From Ruminococcus albus AD2013 (GTDB taxonomy: Bacteria; Bacillota; Clostridia; Oscillospirales; Ruminococcaceae), in the NCBI RefSeq assembly GCF_000526775.1, contig NZ_JAGS01000001.1, positions 2,666,001-2,730,000 of the forward strand: DNA of 64,000 bases, read 5' to 3'. Positions 16,875 to 26,078 of this stretch are shown here, in pieces. Position 1 is the first letter of the stretch, and every line of letters begins with the position of its first letter. The position numbers were made by a program, and so were the translations under genes. The notes beneath the pieces are model-generated. The model had not been told where the DNA came from, ran no database searches, and saw only the letters and a list, made by a program, of their open reading frames with translations.

Positions 16875-17819
16875 ATGGCTTTTAAAGTAATGGGCGTAAC
16901 CGCAGGACGCAAGGACAGTAACTGCGAGATCCTGCTCAAGGAAGCACTGCTTGTCTGTCAGGAGCAGGGTGCAGAAGTTTCCATGATCAATCTCAAGGAC
17001 TACGAGCTGCTGGACTGCACAGGCTGCACTTCCTGCACGATGGGTATGTCGATGGGCAAGCATACAGGCTGCTCCCTCGATAACAAGGACGACAAGAAGA
17101 AGATCATGGAAGTCCTGCTGGATCAGGATGCTGTTATCTTCTCGGCACCTACATATGCACTGATGCCGTCTTCACTGTTCCTGAAATTCATGCACCGCAA
17201 TCTCGCTTATGAGACTGCATTCCTGACCAAGATAGGCGCTATCAAGCCCCGTGACCGCATCGGCGCACTAATCGCAGTCGGCGGTTCAACACGTTCATGG
17301 CAGTCTATGGCTCTGGAGTGTATGCAGGCATCTACATTCTCCAACAGCTTCAAGATCGTTGATATGTACATGGCAACAATGGTGCCCGCTCCCGCTCAGG
17401 TTCTTCTGCACGAGGAAAAGCTTGCCCGCGCAAGAGAGATCGGTGCCAACATCATGAAGTCACTGAACACCCCCGCTGCAGAACGCGAGTGGCTGGGCGA
17501 GCCTGATGCAGGCTGGTGCCCCAACTGCCACAGCAACTGTCTGTGTCTGGGTGAACCCCAGTGGAGAGGTCTCCAGTATCCTATCGAATGCGCAGTATGC
17601 GGTGCAGGCGGTGATCTGGTCAAGACCGATGACGGCAAGTGGAAGTTCGTTATCGCAGCAAACGGTCTGGAACGTGACCGTACCTCCGAGGAAGGACGCG
17701 GCGTTCACTGCGACGAGATTGCAGATACCCAGGGCGGTTTCTTCATGGATCCGCAGAAGCGTGCAACCGTTGCTGAAAAGCTGGAAAAATACAAGAAGAT
17801 ACAGTTCCACGGTATCTGA
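16875..17819 (+). CDS. NADPH-dependent FMN reductase / iron-sulfur flavoprotein-like protein
   Basis: This 314-residue protein has an N-terminal flavodoxin-like domain (about 3-180: VMGVTAGRKDSNCEILLKEAL, then LLDCTGCTSCTMG and VIFSAPTYALMPSSLFLKF), typical of FMN_red proteins that pass electrons between NAD(P)H or Fe-S centres and acceptors. The C-terminal third adds two Cys clusters (CPNCHSNCLC and CAVCGAGG), suggesting a zinc ribbon or Fe-S site. It stands alone with a strong promoter and its own hairpin terminator. The exact electron partners are unknown. Confidence 0.8.
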   Translation: MAFKVMGVTAGRKDSNCEILLKEALLVCQEQGAEVSMINLKDYELLDCTGCTSCTMGMSMGKHTGCSLDNKDDKKKIMEVLLDQDAVIFSAPTYALMPSSLFLKFMHRNLAYETAFLTKIGAIKPRDRIGALIAVGGSTRSWQSMALECMQASTFSNSFKIVDMYMATMVPAPAQVLLHEEKLARAREIGANIMKSLNTPAAEREWLGEPDAGWCPNCHSNCLCLGEPQWRGLQYPIECAVCGAGGDLVKTDDGKWKFVIAANGLERDRTSEEGRGVHCDEIADTQGGFFMDPQKRATVAEKLEKYKKIQFHGI

Positions 17820-17834
17820 CCGCGGAATAATGCA

Positions 17835-17870
17835 TATGCTCTGTGCGATATATTCGCACATGGCATTTTT
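17835..17870 (+). terminator. Terminator of the flavoprotein gene
   Basis: Hairpin with core TGTGCGA/TCGCACA, loop TATAT, followed by TTTTT. Confidence 0.7.
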
Positions 17871-17901
17871 GTGTCGGCTGTTTTGAAAAAAGATAACCAT
17901 A

Positions 17902-17930
17902 TTGACATTTATGTAACCATACTGTATAAT
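17902..17930 (+). promoter_or_regulatory. Consensus promoter of the unknown membrane-anchored gene
   Basis: TTGACA (17902-17907), 17-bp spacer, TATAAT (17925-17930): a perfect sigma-A promoter. Confidence 0.88.
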
Positions 17931-17980
17931 GATCAAGTTATATATTTACAATTTTTAGAAACAAGAAGGTATATTTGGAT

Positions 17981-19210
17981 ATGAAGGATATTACAGAATA
18001 TGACAACAAAAATCAAAATTTGTCAGACAATTCATGGAAGAAACTGCTTGTTGTCGGCATACTTGCTACTATCGGTGTATCAGTGTACGGCGGGTACAAA
18101 GCATACAAGCAATATAAGTTCAACAAGCAGTGGCAGTCGCAGAATGAGATAGCAGAAGAGAATGCTCTTGAATATGTCAGGGATAAGTATGCAATAGATG
18201 CAAAAGTTGTATCTTTGTCAAATGATGAATATAAAAATGAATTTAACGCCGAATACTGGATAACTAAACTTTACAACACCGTTACTCTCGAAAGTGACGG
18301 TCACAAATTTAATGTTATTGTAAAATGGAAAGAAAGGTCTTCCGATGGATATGACAACTATTATACCGACGAGGTAGAGGAACTTCTGAGACAGCAAATA
18401 TCTGAAAACTGTCACAGCAAACATTTTTATTCCAACATATCTGTGTACAGCGAACTGGATAATAATAATGATATGTGGGGCTATATTGACCGCGGCGGTG
18501 TATATCTGACTAAAGACGAACACTTTGACGGCAGTGACCTGAAAGGCGTACTGAAAGACTGCAATTTATCTGTGAAGGCTTTAGTTGTTGATACTGTTTT
18601 TGATGACTGCGAACTGTTCGATATGTTTGCGCAGATAGATGCAGATGCCGACTTTTATTCGTTTGATACGATGGAACATCTTGAAGCGGCAAAGGAAGTA
18701 AAGGTGTCGCTTAACGGCAGTGATATGGGAATGATGAAGTATGCTCCCTACATCACCGACTTTCGCTCGGTACACGATGGAAAGAATGTTCATCGTGATT
18801 TCGGAGTAAAGACTAAGGACGATATGTTGTTCAGAGGATTTCCCGACGGATATTCAGAGTCTGATGCTTATGCCTGCGATGTGGTAGATATTATTGAGTC
18901 TGATAATCTCGATCTCTATTATGGTTATAATAAGCTAAGCGAGTATCTCAGTTCGCCCATCAGCGACGCATATATCATTAATTTGAACGAATGGTGGGGT
19001 ACCATTTGCATTTATTATCCTATTGAAAAGCTGAAAGACCATGACATCGAAGATGTGGGGCTTGCGTGGGCAGAATCTACTGCACGGTACGGTATAATTC
19101 GTCCGGAAATTATTGATGATTACGCTGTGTTCGTTCTCAACCCGGGCTTATCTTTTAAGCTGGTCGATACAAAAGGACTTGAGCCCCTCGAACCTAAGTT
19201 ATCCTACTGA
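17981..19210 (+). CDS. Membrane-anchored protein of unknown function
   Basis: About 409 residues. One transmembrane segment lies near the N-terminus (LLVVGILATIGVSVYGGYKA, about residues 20-38), followed by a long extracytoplasmic or cytoplasmic soluble part without a family I recognise. The region after the membrane segment (NEIAEENALEYVRDKYAIDA) looks like a short coiled helix. An in-frame TTG at 17975 is 5 bp from AGAAGG and could be the true start; the ATG at 17981 is 11 bp away. The gene is monocistronic and has a perfect promoter. Confidence 0.65.
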   Translation: MKDITEYDNKNQNLSDNSWKKLLVVGILATIGVSVYGGYKAYKQYKFNKQWQSQNEIAEENALEYVRDKYAIDAKVVSLSNDEYKNEFNAEYWITKLYNTVTLESDGHKFNVIVKWKERSSDGYDNYYTDEVEELLRQQISENCHSKHFYSNISVYSELDNNNDMWGYIDRGGVYLTKDEHFDGSDLKGVLKDCNLSVKALVVDTVFDDCELFDMFAQIDADADFYSFDTMEHLEAAKEVKVSLNGSDMGMMKYAPYITDFRSVHDGKNVHRDFGVKTKDDMLFRGFPDGYSESDAYACDVVDIIESDNLDLYYGYNKLSEYLSSPISDAYIINLNEWWGTICIYYPIEKLKDHDIEDVGLAWAESTARYGIIRPEIIDDYAVFVLNPGLSFKLVDTKGLEPLEPKLSY

Positions 19211-19324
19211 CGCACCACACTAAACAGCCTTTCTGCGGCGCAGGAAGAAAGCGCCTGCCAAAAATCACACCTGAACCAACACATTTCAGGTGATAAGTGA
19301 AAGGGATAGTCAGAAAAAAATAAG

Positions 19325-19367
19325 ACCTCCGAAGCGGTATCTTTTATTTCACCGCTTCGGAGGTTTA
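19325..19367. terminator. Bidirectional terminator closing the RiPP transporter operon
   Basis: A 14-bp perfect stem (ACCTCCGAAGCGGT/ACCGCTTCGGAGGT). On the minus strand it is followed by CTTATTTTTTT, ending transcription from the FtsX gene; it can also end the plus-strand gene at 19210. Confidence 0.9.
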
Positions 19368-19390
19368 TTGTATATGAGGTATCGGATCTG

Positions 19391-21853
19391 CTATACAGTC
19401 TTTAACTCTTCGGGGATATTCATTTTTGATATCCTGTTCTCAACAAAGAGAACCGTCATGATACCTACGAACATTATAACGAGTATTATCGAAGGATATG
19501 AGAACCAGTTCACATGGAATGTCAGGAACGGGAATTCATTGAAAATGCTCTTGAAAACTGTAGGCGAGAATATCAGCGAAAGTACGACGGCTATTGCAAA
19601 TGCTATGCCGTTGTAATAGAATATCTCCCACATCAGCATAGTTCTCAGCTGACCTCTTGTCATACCGATACTCTTCAGGGTAGCGATCTCCTTTTGTCTT
19701 ACCATTATGCTGGATACGAACACATTGATAAGATTCATGATCGCAATGAATGTCAGTACGCCGCACAGCAGCAAGCTTATCAGCTTAACGAGAAGCTTCA
19801 TTGAGGCAAAATCTTCTGCCAGAGAATACTTCGACTGATAATTCAGTGTGTTGTCAGCCTTTACTATTCCCTTGATGAAGCTCTCAGCGTCTTCTTCCAT
19901 GCCTTTCTTTACATTGAATGAGTAAGACATTATCTTCTGGTTGCCTGTTATTTCTTCATACTGTTTGGTATTCATATAAAGCTCACAAGCGAATGAACCC
20001 TTGGTTATGCCGGTCTTCATCGCACCGAGCGCCACATTCATGTGACCAAGTACAGTATAGCTGCGTTCCTTGCCGTCACTGCCTGTGATGTTCACGGTAT
20101 CGCCTGTCTCAAAACGACTTGTTCCGGGATATATCTCACCGTCTGATGTCAGCCAGCATCCTTCAACGATACCTGTGCCGTTATTGAAGGCTTCCATATC
20201 AATATTATCTTCAATGATAAGCGAATCATTCAGGGTGAATTCCTCTGTACCGTAAAGATCAAGTGCGTATTCCTCACCTTCGGGAAGACTTATCTCCTTA
20301 ACGCTTGCATAATCGTTGGCGATATCGCCGTATATCAGAGAACCATCCTCAACAAAACCACTGTTTTCGATCTGATCTACGATCTCCCTGTCAAGAGCCT
20401 TGACGTTATTCTCACGGTCGATATAATCATTCTTGTAGTAATCCGATGTTGCAAAGGTATAATCGGTGACCAGCATCGATGACAGATACTTATCCATATC
20501 AAAACTGCTGAATGCATCGTAGGATACTATTACCAGCAGCATGGGAAGAGATATGCTTACCAGCAGCATAGCAAAACTCTTCTTGTTGCGCATTATATTG
20601 TACTTTGCAAACTTATCTGCTCTGCTGCCGTCATTGGACTTTCTGGTCTTCTTGTAGCCCTTGAGCTCGATCCTGGTGGATTCAATAGGCGAGAGCTTCT
20701 TGATCATTCTTATGGGACCGTTTACGCTTATGAGTGTGGTTATAACGACAAACAGCGCTGCACCTGCAAGTATCAGTACGATGACTCCTGCTGATATTAC
20801 TGTATCATCTGCAACAGAATCATAAGCAGTCTGTCTCAGGATAGCCGGCAGGATAAGTCTTCCCATGAAGTAACCGCCTGCTATACCGAGAGGCACTGCA
20901 ATGCTCAGCATTATGAACGCCTGGTATCTTACAAAAGCTGCCAGGTGTTTGTTTGACATACCGATAGTCTTCAGCCTGCCGAACTGCTTTGCATCTTTTC
21001 TTGCCGATATATAGAATATGTTATTGATGATAAGATATCCTATCAGTACGATAACAAGCACGCCGCTTATCAGCATTATAAGAGTTTCCGAGGAAAGTCC
21101 CTCACTGCTGACATTATAACCGGGATTCACAGATATGATATCCTGAGAATATGCAAGACCAACATCATTGAAAATCTGCTCTGTTTCACCTTCGATATCA
21201 TAGCCATCACTCAGCAGAATTGATACATCGCTCGTTCCGTTCACGGTGTCGGTCTCAAATTTGCTGTCCCAGATATCGCTGTATTTTTCGGAGGTTATTA
21301 TCTGACCTATCTTTACGGGATAAGCCTTGTTTATCTCGAACCAGCCCGAAAGCACGAATTCCTCGGTAACGGTCTTGCCGCTTACATCAAGGTCGATGCT
21401 GACGGGTGTGCCTACCTTCTTCTCCACGCCAAGTGCAGCAAGAGTAGTCGTATCGACAGCTATCTCGTTTGCTTCAACGGGGAGTTTTCCGCTTGTGGGT
21501 GTGTAGTAATCAAGCTCTGCCTCATCTGCGCCCATGTAGCTGACTTCAACATTGTATTTGATTCCGCTGTTTACTGCATATCCCAAAAATCTGCGGTAAC
21601 CTGCTTTTTTTACAAGTCCGTGATCCCTGATAGCTTCAAATTCTTTGCCATAGCCCTTGTCCCAGTCCTTTACTATAACATGGGCAGTGGTTCCCAGCTT
21701 TTTGAATTCGTAGTATTCATTGGCATTGTTCAGACCCGCTGCCGTGGTAAACAATGTGGAGAACAGAAGTGCGGTCAGTATCATTGCGATTATCGTACAG
21801 ACACATCTGAATTTCTCCGCAAGAAGTGATCTGAATGCTAGTTTTCTAATCAT
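19391..21853 (-). CDS. FtsX/MacB-type ABC transporter permease
   Basis: This 820-residue permease has an N-terminal membrane anchor (FRCVCTIIAMILTALLFSTLF), a large extracytoplasmic region, a first FtsX core (about 255-390; GRLKTIGMSNKHLAAFVRYQAF), a second anchor with another extracytoplasmic domain, and a second FtsX core (about 690-800; ATLKSIGMTRGQLRTMLMWE). Such pairs usually export or remove hydrophobic or antimicrobial peptides from the membrane instead of importing substrates. It directly abuts its ATPase gene (TAA followed by ATG). A role in self-protection against the RiPP encoded upstream is inferred from position only. Confidence 0.85.
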   Translation of the reverse strand: MIRKLAFRSLLAEKFRCVCTIIAMILTALLFSTLFTTAAGLNNANEYYEFKKLGTTAHVIVKDWDKGYGKEFEAIRDHGLVKKAGYRRFLGYAVNSGIKYNVEVSYMGADEAELDYYTPTSGKLPVEANEIAVDTTTLAALGVEKKVGTPVSIDLDVSGKTVTEEFVLSGWFEINKAYPVKIGQIITSEKYSDIWDSKFETDTVNGTSDVSILLSDGYDIEGETEQIFNDVGLAYSQDIISVNPGYNVSSEGLSSETLIMLISGVLVIVLIGYLIINNIFYISARKDAKQFGRLKTIGMSNKHLAAFVRYQAFIMLSIAVPLGIAGGYFMGRLILPAILRQTAYDSVADDTVISAGVIVLILAGAALFVVITTLISVNGPIRMIKKLSPIESTRIELKGYKKTRKSNDGSRADKFAKYNIMRNKKSFAMLLVSISLPMLLVIVSYDAFSSFDMDKYLSSMLVTDYTFATSDYYKNDYIDRENNVKALDREIVDQIENSGFVEDGSLIYGDIANDYASVKEISLPEGEEYALDLYGTEEFTLNDSLIIEDNIDMEAFNNGTGIVEGCWLTSDGEIYPGTSRFETGDTVNITGSDGKERSYTVLGHMNVALGAMKTGITKGSFACELYMNTKQYEEITGNQKIMSYSFNVKKGMEEDAESFIKGIVKADNTLNYQSKYSLAEDFASMKLLVKLISLLLCGVLTFIAIMNLINVFVSSIMVRQKEIATLKSIGMTRGQLRTMLMWEIFYYNGIAFAIAVVLSLIFSPTVFKSIFNEFPFLTFHVNWFSYPSIILVIMFVGIMTVLFVENRISKMNIPEELKTV

Positions 21854-22513
21854 TTACTGCACTCTCCCGTCAACAACTCTAATTACTCTTTTCATCTGAG
21901 ATGCAACTTCCTGATCGTGAGTTACAACTATTATGGTCTGGTCAAACTCCTTATTCATGAATTTGAGCATATCAACGACCTCTGCACCCATTGCTTCATC
22001 AAGATTTCCCGTAGGCTCATCAGCCAGAACTATCTCGGGCTTGTTTGCCAGAGCTCTTGCTATGGCAACTCTCTGCTGCTGTCCGCCTGACATGGAAGAT
22101 GGCAGAGAATTTTTCTTGTGTGAGATCTCCAGCGCGTCGAGTATAGTATCGATATACTTATTGTTTGGCTTCTTTCCGTCAAGCTGTATAGGAAGAACTA
22201 TGTTCTCATATACATTAAGTACGGGTATCAGATTGTAGTTCTGAAAAATGAAACCGATCTTTGAACGGCGCATCTTTGTCAGCTGCTCATCGTTCATTTT
22301 GGAAATATCCTCTCCTCCGATAACGATGCTTCCTCCTGTTGGGTGGTCAAGAGCACCAAGCATATTCAGCAGCGTTGACTTACCGCTTCCCGACTTGCCG
22401 ATTATGCCTATCAGTTCACCCTTATCAACACTCAGGTTCACCTTATCCAGAGCCTTTACCAGGTTGCTTTCGTCACCGTAATACTTACAAAGATCGTGAG
22501 TTTGAATTACCAT
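21854..22513 (-). CDS. ABC transporter ATPase (LolD/MacB type)
   Basis: About 219 residues forming the nucleotide-binding partner of the FtsX permease. Walker A is GKSGSGKSTLLN, the Q-loop FQNYNLIPVLNVYEN, the signature motif MSGGQQQRVAIARAL, and Walker B EIVLADEPTGNLDE, all in order and intact. An upstream in-frame GTG at 22522 is an alternative start, but it would lie only 3-4 bp from the AAGGA. It has its own promoter at 22569-22597, so the pair can be made without the RiPP operon. Confidence 0.9.
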   Translation of the reverse strand: MVIQTHDLCKYYGDESNLVKALDKVNLSVDKGELIGIIGKSGSGKSTLLNMLGALDHPTGGSIVIGGEDISKMNDEQLTKMRRSKIGFIFQNYNLIPVLNVYENIVLPIQLDGKKPNNKYIDTILDALEISHKKNSLPSSMSGGQQQRVAIARALANKPEIVLADEPTGNLDEAMGAEVVDMLKFMNKEFDQTIIVVTHDQEVASQMKRVIRVVDGRVQ

Positions 22514-22568
22514 TACAATCACCGTTCCTTATCATATATTTTTGATCTTGTCATTACAGACATCTCTT

Positions 22569-22597
22569 ATCATAGCACATATTATTGATAAAGTCAA
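22569..22597 (-). promoter_or_regulatory. Internal promoter for the FtsX-type ABC pair
   Basis: On the minus strand TTGACT (22592-22597), a 17-bp spacer and TATGAT (22569-22574). No LytTR-type site is nearby. Confidence 0.7.
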
Positions 22598-22634
22598 TCA
22601 AATAACCGCGTATTTACGCACATAAATCGTATTT

Positions 22635-24254
22635 TTATCCGATCTTGTATATCTGATCTACCTGATCCGAAAAACAATTGCTGTGGGATACGATTATTAT
22701 TATTTTATCCTTTATACCCATTATTGAACGTGCAATTATCTTCTCGGTATTTTTGTCCAGTGCCGAAGTTGGTTCATCGAATATGACCACATCCGATTTT
22801 TTCAGCATTGAACGGGCTATAGCCAGTCTCTGACGCTGTCCGCCCGACATAGTCATACCATCATCACCAAGCATGGTATATAATCCGTTTTCCATGCCCC
22901 TGACAAAATCGTCAAGCTCAACTCGCCTAAGTGCTTCCCATACCTTTTCTTCGGGGATATCCCTTCCGTTGGTCAGATTATTATATATCGTATCATGCAG
23001 GAAGAATGTTTTCTGCGATACCAGTGATATCCTGTCCCTGAAAGACTCCAGGTCTATACTGCCTATCTCATCATCGTTTATATAGATATTACCCGATGAT
23101 GCCCGCCACAATCCGAGTATCAGATTGAATATCGTAGTCTTGCCTGCACCGCTTTTTCCGCAAATCAAATATTTTTTGTTCTTCTCAAAATCCAGATCCA
23201 GCCCGTTAAGAATATTTTTTCCGCGAGTGTACCCGAATGTCAGATTTTCGATCTTAATGTTATCGATCTCATCTATCTGCTTGCCTTCAGAAGCATCTTC
23301 GCCCGTTTCTCCGCCCAGAACATCATCAACATTGTTAAGCGAAGGAACGACCATATTGAAGCTTACTTTCATGAATACAAGGTTCTCAAACGGTGCGATA
23401 AACCTTGTGCAATACTGCAGGAATATTATCATAACACCCATCGAGATCTGCTTCTGAAAGACCTGATAACCACCGAATGCAGTTATCGCTATCAGGCTGA
23501 TGGTAGATATCATATCTATCGCCTGATTTGAAAAACCATTTGTAAGTGTGAGCTTTTTAAAGCTCCTTTTCAGCACATCTGCTGCAAGTTCATACTTGTT
23601 CAGAAAGCTCCTGCGGAAACCGTATGTTATCATCGCAGGTGCATTGGATATGAACTCCTCTGTAAGAGCATTCTGCTCTCCGTAATCTCTTCTGTTTTCA
23701 AGCGCCAGATACCTGAGTTTATTTCCGAACTTCTGCTGTGCTGCAAGAGTTATGGGTATCATCACGATCAGCAGCAGTGTGAGTTTCACATCATAATAGA
23801 ACATGACTCCCATTATGCCGATCGCCTGAACCAGTGAAACGATAACCTTGTACGCTTTGTATATGAATGATGCCAGCTTTGCAGCATCATCATTTACTAC
23901 CGTCATCAGGTCGCCTGTCTTTTCATTTGCAAAGAACTTTCCGTCCTTCATGAAAAGTCTGTCCAGCGCTGTCAGTTTCAGATGCTGTGCGAACTCGAAT
24001 TCCTTTACAGATGAATAGTAATCAAACGCGAATTCAACAAACATCTGTGTAATGTTAAGTATAAAATATATTGTTATCAATCTTATCAGTGAGCTTATCG
24101 ATGCCGCTTTCGTGACAACATCTACGAAGTCAACGAATACCATTGGTACGGCTATCGATAAGAACACCGATATCAGCATCAGGGTAAAGAAAACACCTTT
24201 CTTCATTCTGTCAAGTTTCCATATCCTGAGCAGTTTCCTTATTTCATTATTCAT
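22635..24254 (-). CDS. Peptide exporter: ABC transporter with fused membrane and ATPase domains
   Basis: This 539-residue half-transporter has six membrane spans in residues 1-310 and an ATPase domain in about 330-539 (Walker A GKSGAGKTT, signature MSGGQRQRLAIARSM, Walker B VVIFDEPTSALDK). It lacks the N-terminal C39 peptidase found in many bacteriocin exporters, which fits the presence of a separate subtilase gene immediately upstream, overlapping by 8 bp. It is the likely exporter of the processed RiPPs from the five precursor genes. Confidence 0.88.
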   Translation of the reverse strand: MNNEIRKLLRIWKLDRMKKGVFFTLMLISVFLSIAVPMVFVDFVDVVTKAASISSLIRLITIYFILNITQMFVEFAFDYYSSVKEFEFAQHLKLTALDRLFMKDGKFFANEKTGDLMTVVNDDAAKLASFIYKAYKVIVSLVQAIGIMGVMFYYDVKLTLLLIVMIPITLAAQQKFGNKLRYLALENRRDYGEQNALTEEFISNAPAMITYGFRRSFLNKYELAADVLKRSFKKLTLTNGFSNQAIDMISTISLIAITAFGGYQVFQKQISMGVMIIFLQYCTRFIAPFENLVFMKVSFNMVVPSLNNVDDVLGGETGEDASEGKQIDEIDNIKIENLTFGYTRGKNILNGLDLDFEKNKKYLICGKSGAGKTTIFNLILGLWRASSGNIYINDDEIGSIDLESFRDRISLVSQKTFFLHDTIYNNLTNGRDIPEEKVWEALRRVELDDFVRGMENGLYTMLGDDGMTMSGGQRQRLAIARSMLKKSDVVIFDEPTSALDKNTEKIIARSIMGIKDKIIIIVSHSNCFSDQVDQIYKIG

Positions 24255-25236
24255 TGAGTGCTTCCTTTACCAGTTTGCCGAGATAATTTACTTTCTGAAA
24301 ATATACCCTGTAAACAGGGACTTTGCCGAATATTCTGCACGAAAATTCATTTTCGAGCATATAGATTATCTTGTAATAATCATAGATGGTAGAATTGGTA
24401 TACTCCAGTTCAAGATCGGCTGCAAGCTTTACACGTATTTTTTCTTCGGATATCATTTTTCTGACTAAACCGAGTATCCTGTCAACGATCTTATCATCGC
24501 TCACATCATCTTCGGGAGACCTGTAAAACTTTTCGTTCGCCCAGGACTCAGATCTCATGTATTCTTCCGCCTCTGCCTTAGTGCTGAACTTTCCTTTTGC
24601 GTAAGCATCTGCAAGAACACCCGAGAATATCGCAGCTGCTCTGCTGTTGCCTCTGAAGAAGTTTGCACCCGGCATATGGAATTCCATAAGTTCCGTAGCT
24701 CCGCTTGCTGTTACCTGTATCTTCTTCTGACTGTCGTATTCAAAACCATCGTTAAAAACGTCGATCCTGCCTACAACACCTATAACGTTTTTAAAATCTG
24801 CCGGAAAACTTATATGCCTGTCATTGGATTTTGAAGCTACACAGATCTTTCCCTGTGCTTCAAGCTCCTTTGTCAGTTTTTTCAGTTTATGCCGTATAAA
24901 TAGATCATTTGAGCTGAGACTCATATTGATGATCTGGACATCGAGCCGTTTGACCAGTTCCAGTGCAGCTACCAGTTTGCCCGGAGTGCATCTGCCGTTC
25001 TTACCCAGTATACAAACAGGAATTATTTCCGCTTCCGGTGCTATCCTGTTTACTATGGAAGCGCATACCGTACCATGCCCGTTGAAATCAGACAGTTTGG
25101 AAGGTGACACTTCCTGAACAGTATTGTCTTCGTCATCATGAACTAAATATCCGGTTTTTATGCAGTTTCTGACATCGTCATTAACTATGTTGTAGTTGAT
25201 CCCGCTGTCAATGATCGCAACTTTAACTTTTCTCAT
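24247..25236 (-). CDS. Cytoplasmic subtilisin-like (S8) peptidase, probable RiPP leader peptidase
   Basis: This 329-residue protein has no signal peptide. The catalytic triad is visible: Asp10 in AIIDSGI, His54 in NGHGTVCAS, Ser198 in FRGNSRAAA, and the oxyanion Asn138 in VASKSN. The Ser motif is unusual: most subtilases read GTSxAxP, here GNSRAAA. Residues 215-329 form an extra, mostly helical tail with no family I recognise; it may bind leader peptides. Position between the precursors and the exporter, and overlap with the exporter gene, point to removal of the conserved leader ending VKAE before export. Confidence 0.82.
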   Translation of the reverse strand: MRKVKVAIIDSGINYNIVNDDVRNCIKTGYLVHDDEDNTVQEVSPSKLSDFNGHGTVCASIVNRIAPEAEIIPVCILGKNGRCTPGKLVAALELVKRLDVQIINMSLSSNDLFIRHKLKKLTKELEAQGKICVASKSNDRHISFPADFKNVIGVVGRIDVFNDGFEYDSQKKIQVTASGATELMEFHMPGANFFRGNSRAAAIFSGVLADAYAKGKFSTKAEAEEYMRSESWANEKFYRSPEDDVSDDKIVDRILGLVRKMISEEKIRVKLAADLELEYTNSTIYDYYKIIYMLENEFSCRIFGKVPVYRVYFQKVNYLGKLVKEALNE

Positions 25237-25268
25237 ATTGATACACCGGATCCTTATTTAATCTCAAA

Positions 25269-25436
25269 TCAAATTTTCTTGGTATTTTTCCCTGTGATCG
25301 TTTTCCTATGATTGATCTTGTTTGTCTTATTGCAAGGATCAAAACCGACATAATCATAGTTGAAATCCGAAAAGATGCCTTCTGCCTTGACATTCTCTTT
25401 TACGAACACTTTGTTCAGAAGCTTCTTTATGTTCAT
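25269..25436 (-). CDS. RiPP precursor peptide 5 (divergent)
   Basis: 55 residues. The leader keeps the family words IKKLLNKVFVKENVKAEG, but the core (IFSDFNYDYVGFDPCNKTNK and onward) has a single Cys and a Lys-rich end. It is preceded by AGGAGG. It may be a decayed paralogue, a different product, or an immunity or helper peptide that shares the leader. Confidence 0.7.
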   Translation of the reverse strand: MNIKKLLNKVFVKENVKAEGIFSDFNYDYVGFDPCNKTNKINHRKTITGKNTKKI

Positions 25437-25478
25437 ACGATTTTCCTCCTGTTAAGATATATGATACTTTCTTCAGGT

Positions 25479-25658
25479 CTACAGTCTTGAATACAGTTTT
25501 GCGCTGTAATTCATTCTTCTTCTGCAACCTGTCCTGGCGGTATAACCCGCATAAGTCTGTTCAGCACAGTCCTGCATAAAGTCAGCCTGAAGATCCATTC
25601 TTTCAGCCTTGACCGTTTCCCTGAGCTTTATCTTGTCTTTGATCTTCTTGATCATCAT
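25479..25658 (-). CDS. RiPP precursor peptide 4
   Basis: 59 residues with leader IKKIKDKIKLRETVKAER and core MDLQADFMQDCAEQTYAGYT then ARTGCRRRMNYSAKLYSRL. Two Cys (31 and 45) keep the family spacing Cx13C; the first Cys of the CxxxC pair in peptides 1-3 is replaced by Phe. GGAG lies 9 bp before the first of two tandem ATG codons. Loss of one Cys predicts one fewer cross-link. Confidence 0.75.
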   Translation of the reverse strand: MMIKKIKDKIKLRETVKAERMDLQADFMQDCAEQTYAGYTARTGCRRRMNYSAKLYSRL

Positions 25659-25688
25659 GATACTTTTCTCCGTTTCACCGTTCAGGTA

Positions 25689-25862
25689 TTACAATACTCT
25701 GGTGTATTTAGCTGAGACCGATGCCTTTCTTCCGCAGTTTTTAGCTGCAGTGCTGCCGGTATACTTATAATCTATACAGTCGTGTAAACAAGTATAGTTG
25801 CCTTCAGCCTTAACATTTTCCTCACCGAGCTTGACCTTCCCGGTTATCTTCTGTACCTTCAT
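25689..25862 (-). CDS. RiPP precursor peptide 3
   Basis: 57 residues. Leader VQKITGKVKLGEENVKAEG; core with Cys25, Cys29 and Cys43 (TCLHDCIDYKYTGS, then AAKNCGRKASVSAKYTRVL). The CxxxC pair followed by a third Cys 14 residues later matches peptides 1 and 2. Its own GGAG ribosome site is present. A 216-bp gap separates it from precursor 2, long enough for a further promoter or RNA element, though none is clear. Confidence 0.8.
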   Translation of the reverse strand: MKVQKITGKVKLGEENVKAEGNYTCLHDCIDYKYTGSTAAKNCGRKASVSAKYTRVL

Positions 25863-26078
25863 AAAAACATCTCCTTTTCATTGGATCTTATATTGGTTTG
25901 TTACCATATTTATATTTAATACACCGAAGCAGTCTTGTTTAAATTGTTGTTTTTCGGTTTTTGAATTTTGATTATGTTGTTAGTTCTTTATTGCTGTGTT
26001 CGAGTAGTAAAACTATAGTGTAACTTTGTTGCTGCTATAATACGATATTATCGCATCATTAAATCAGACTGCTTATTA

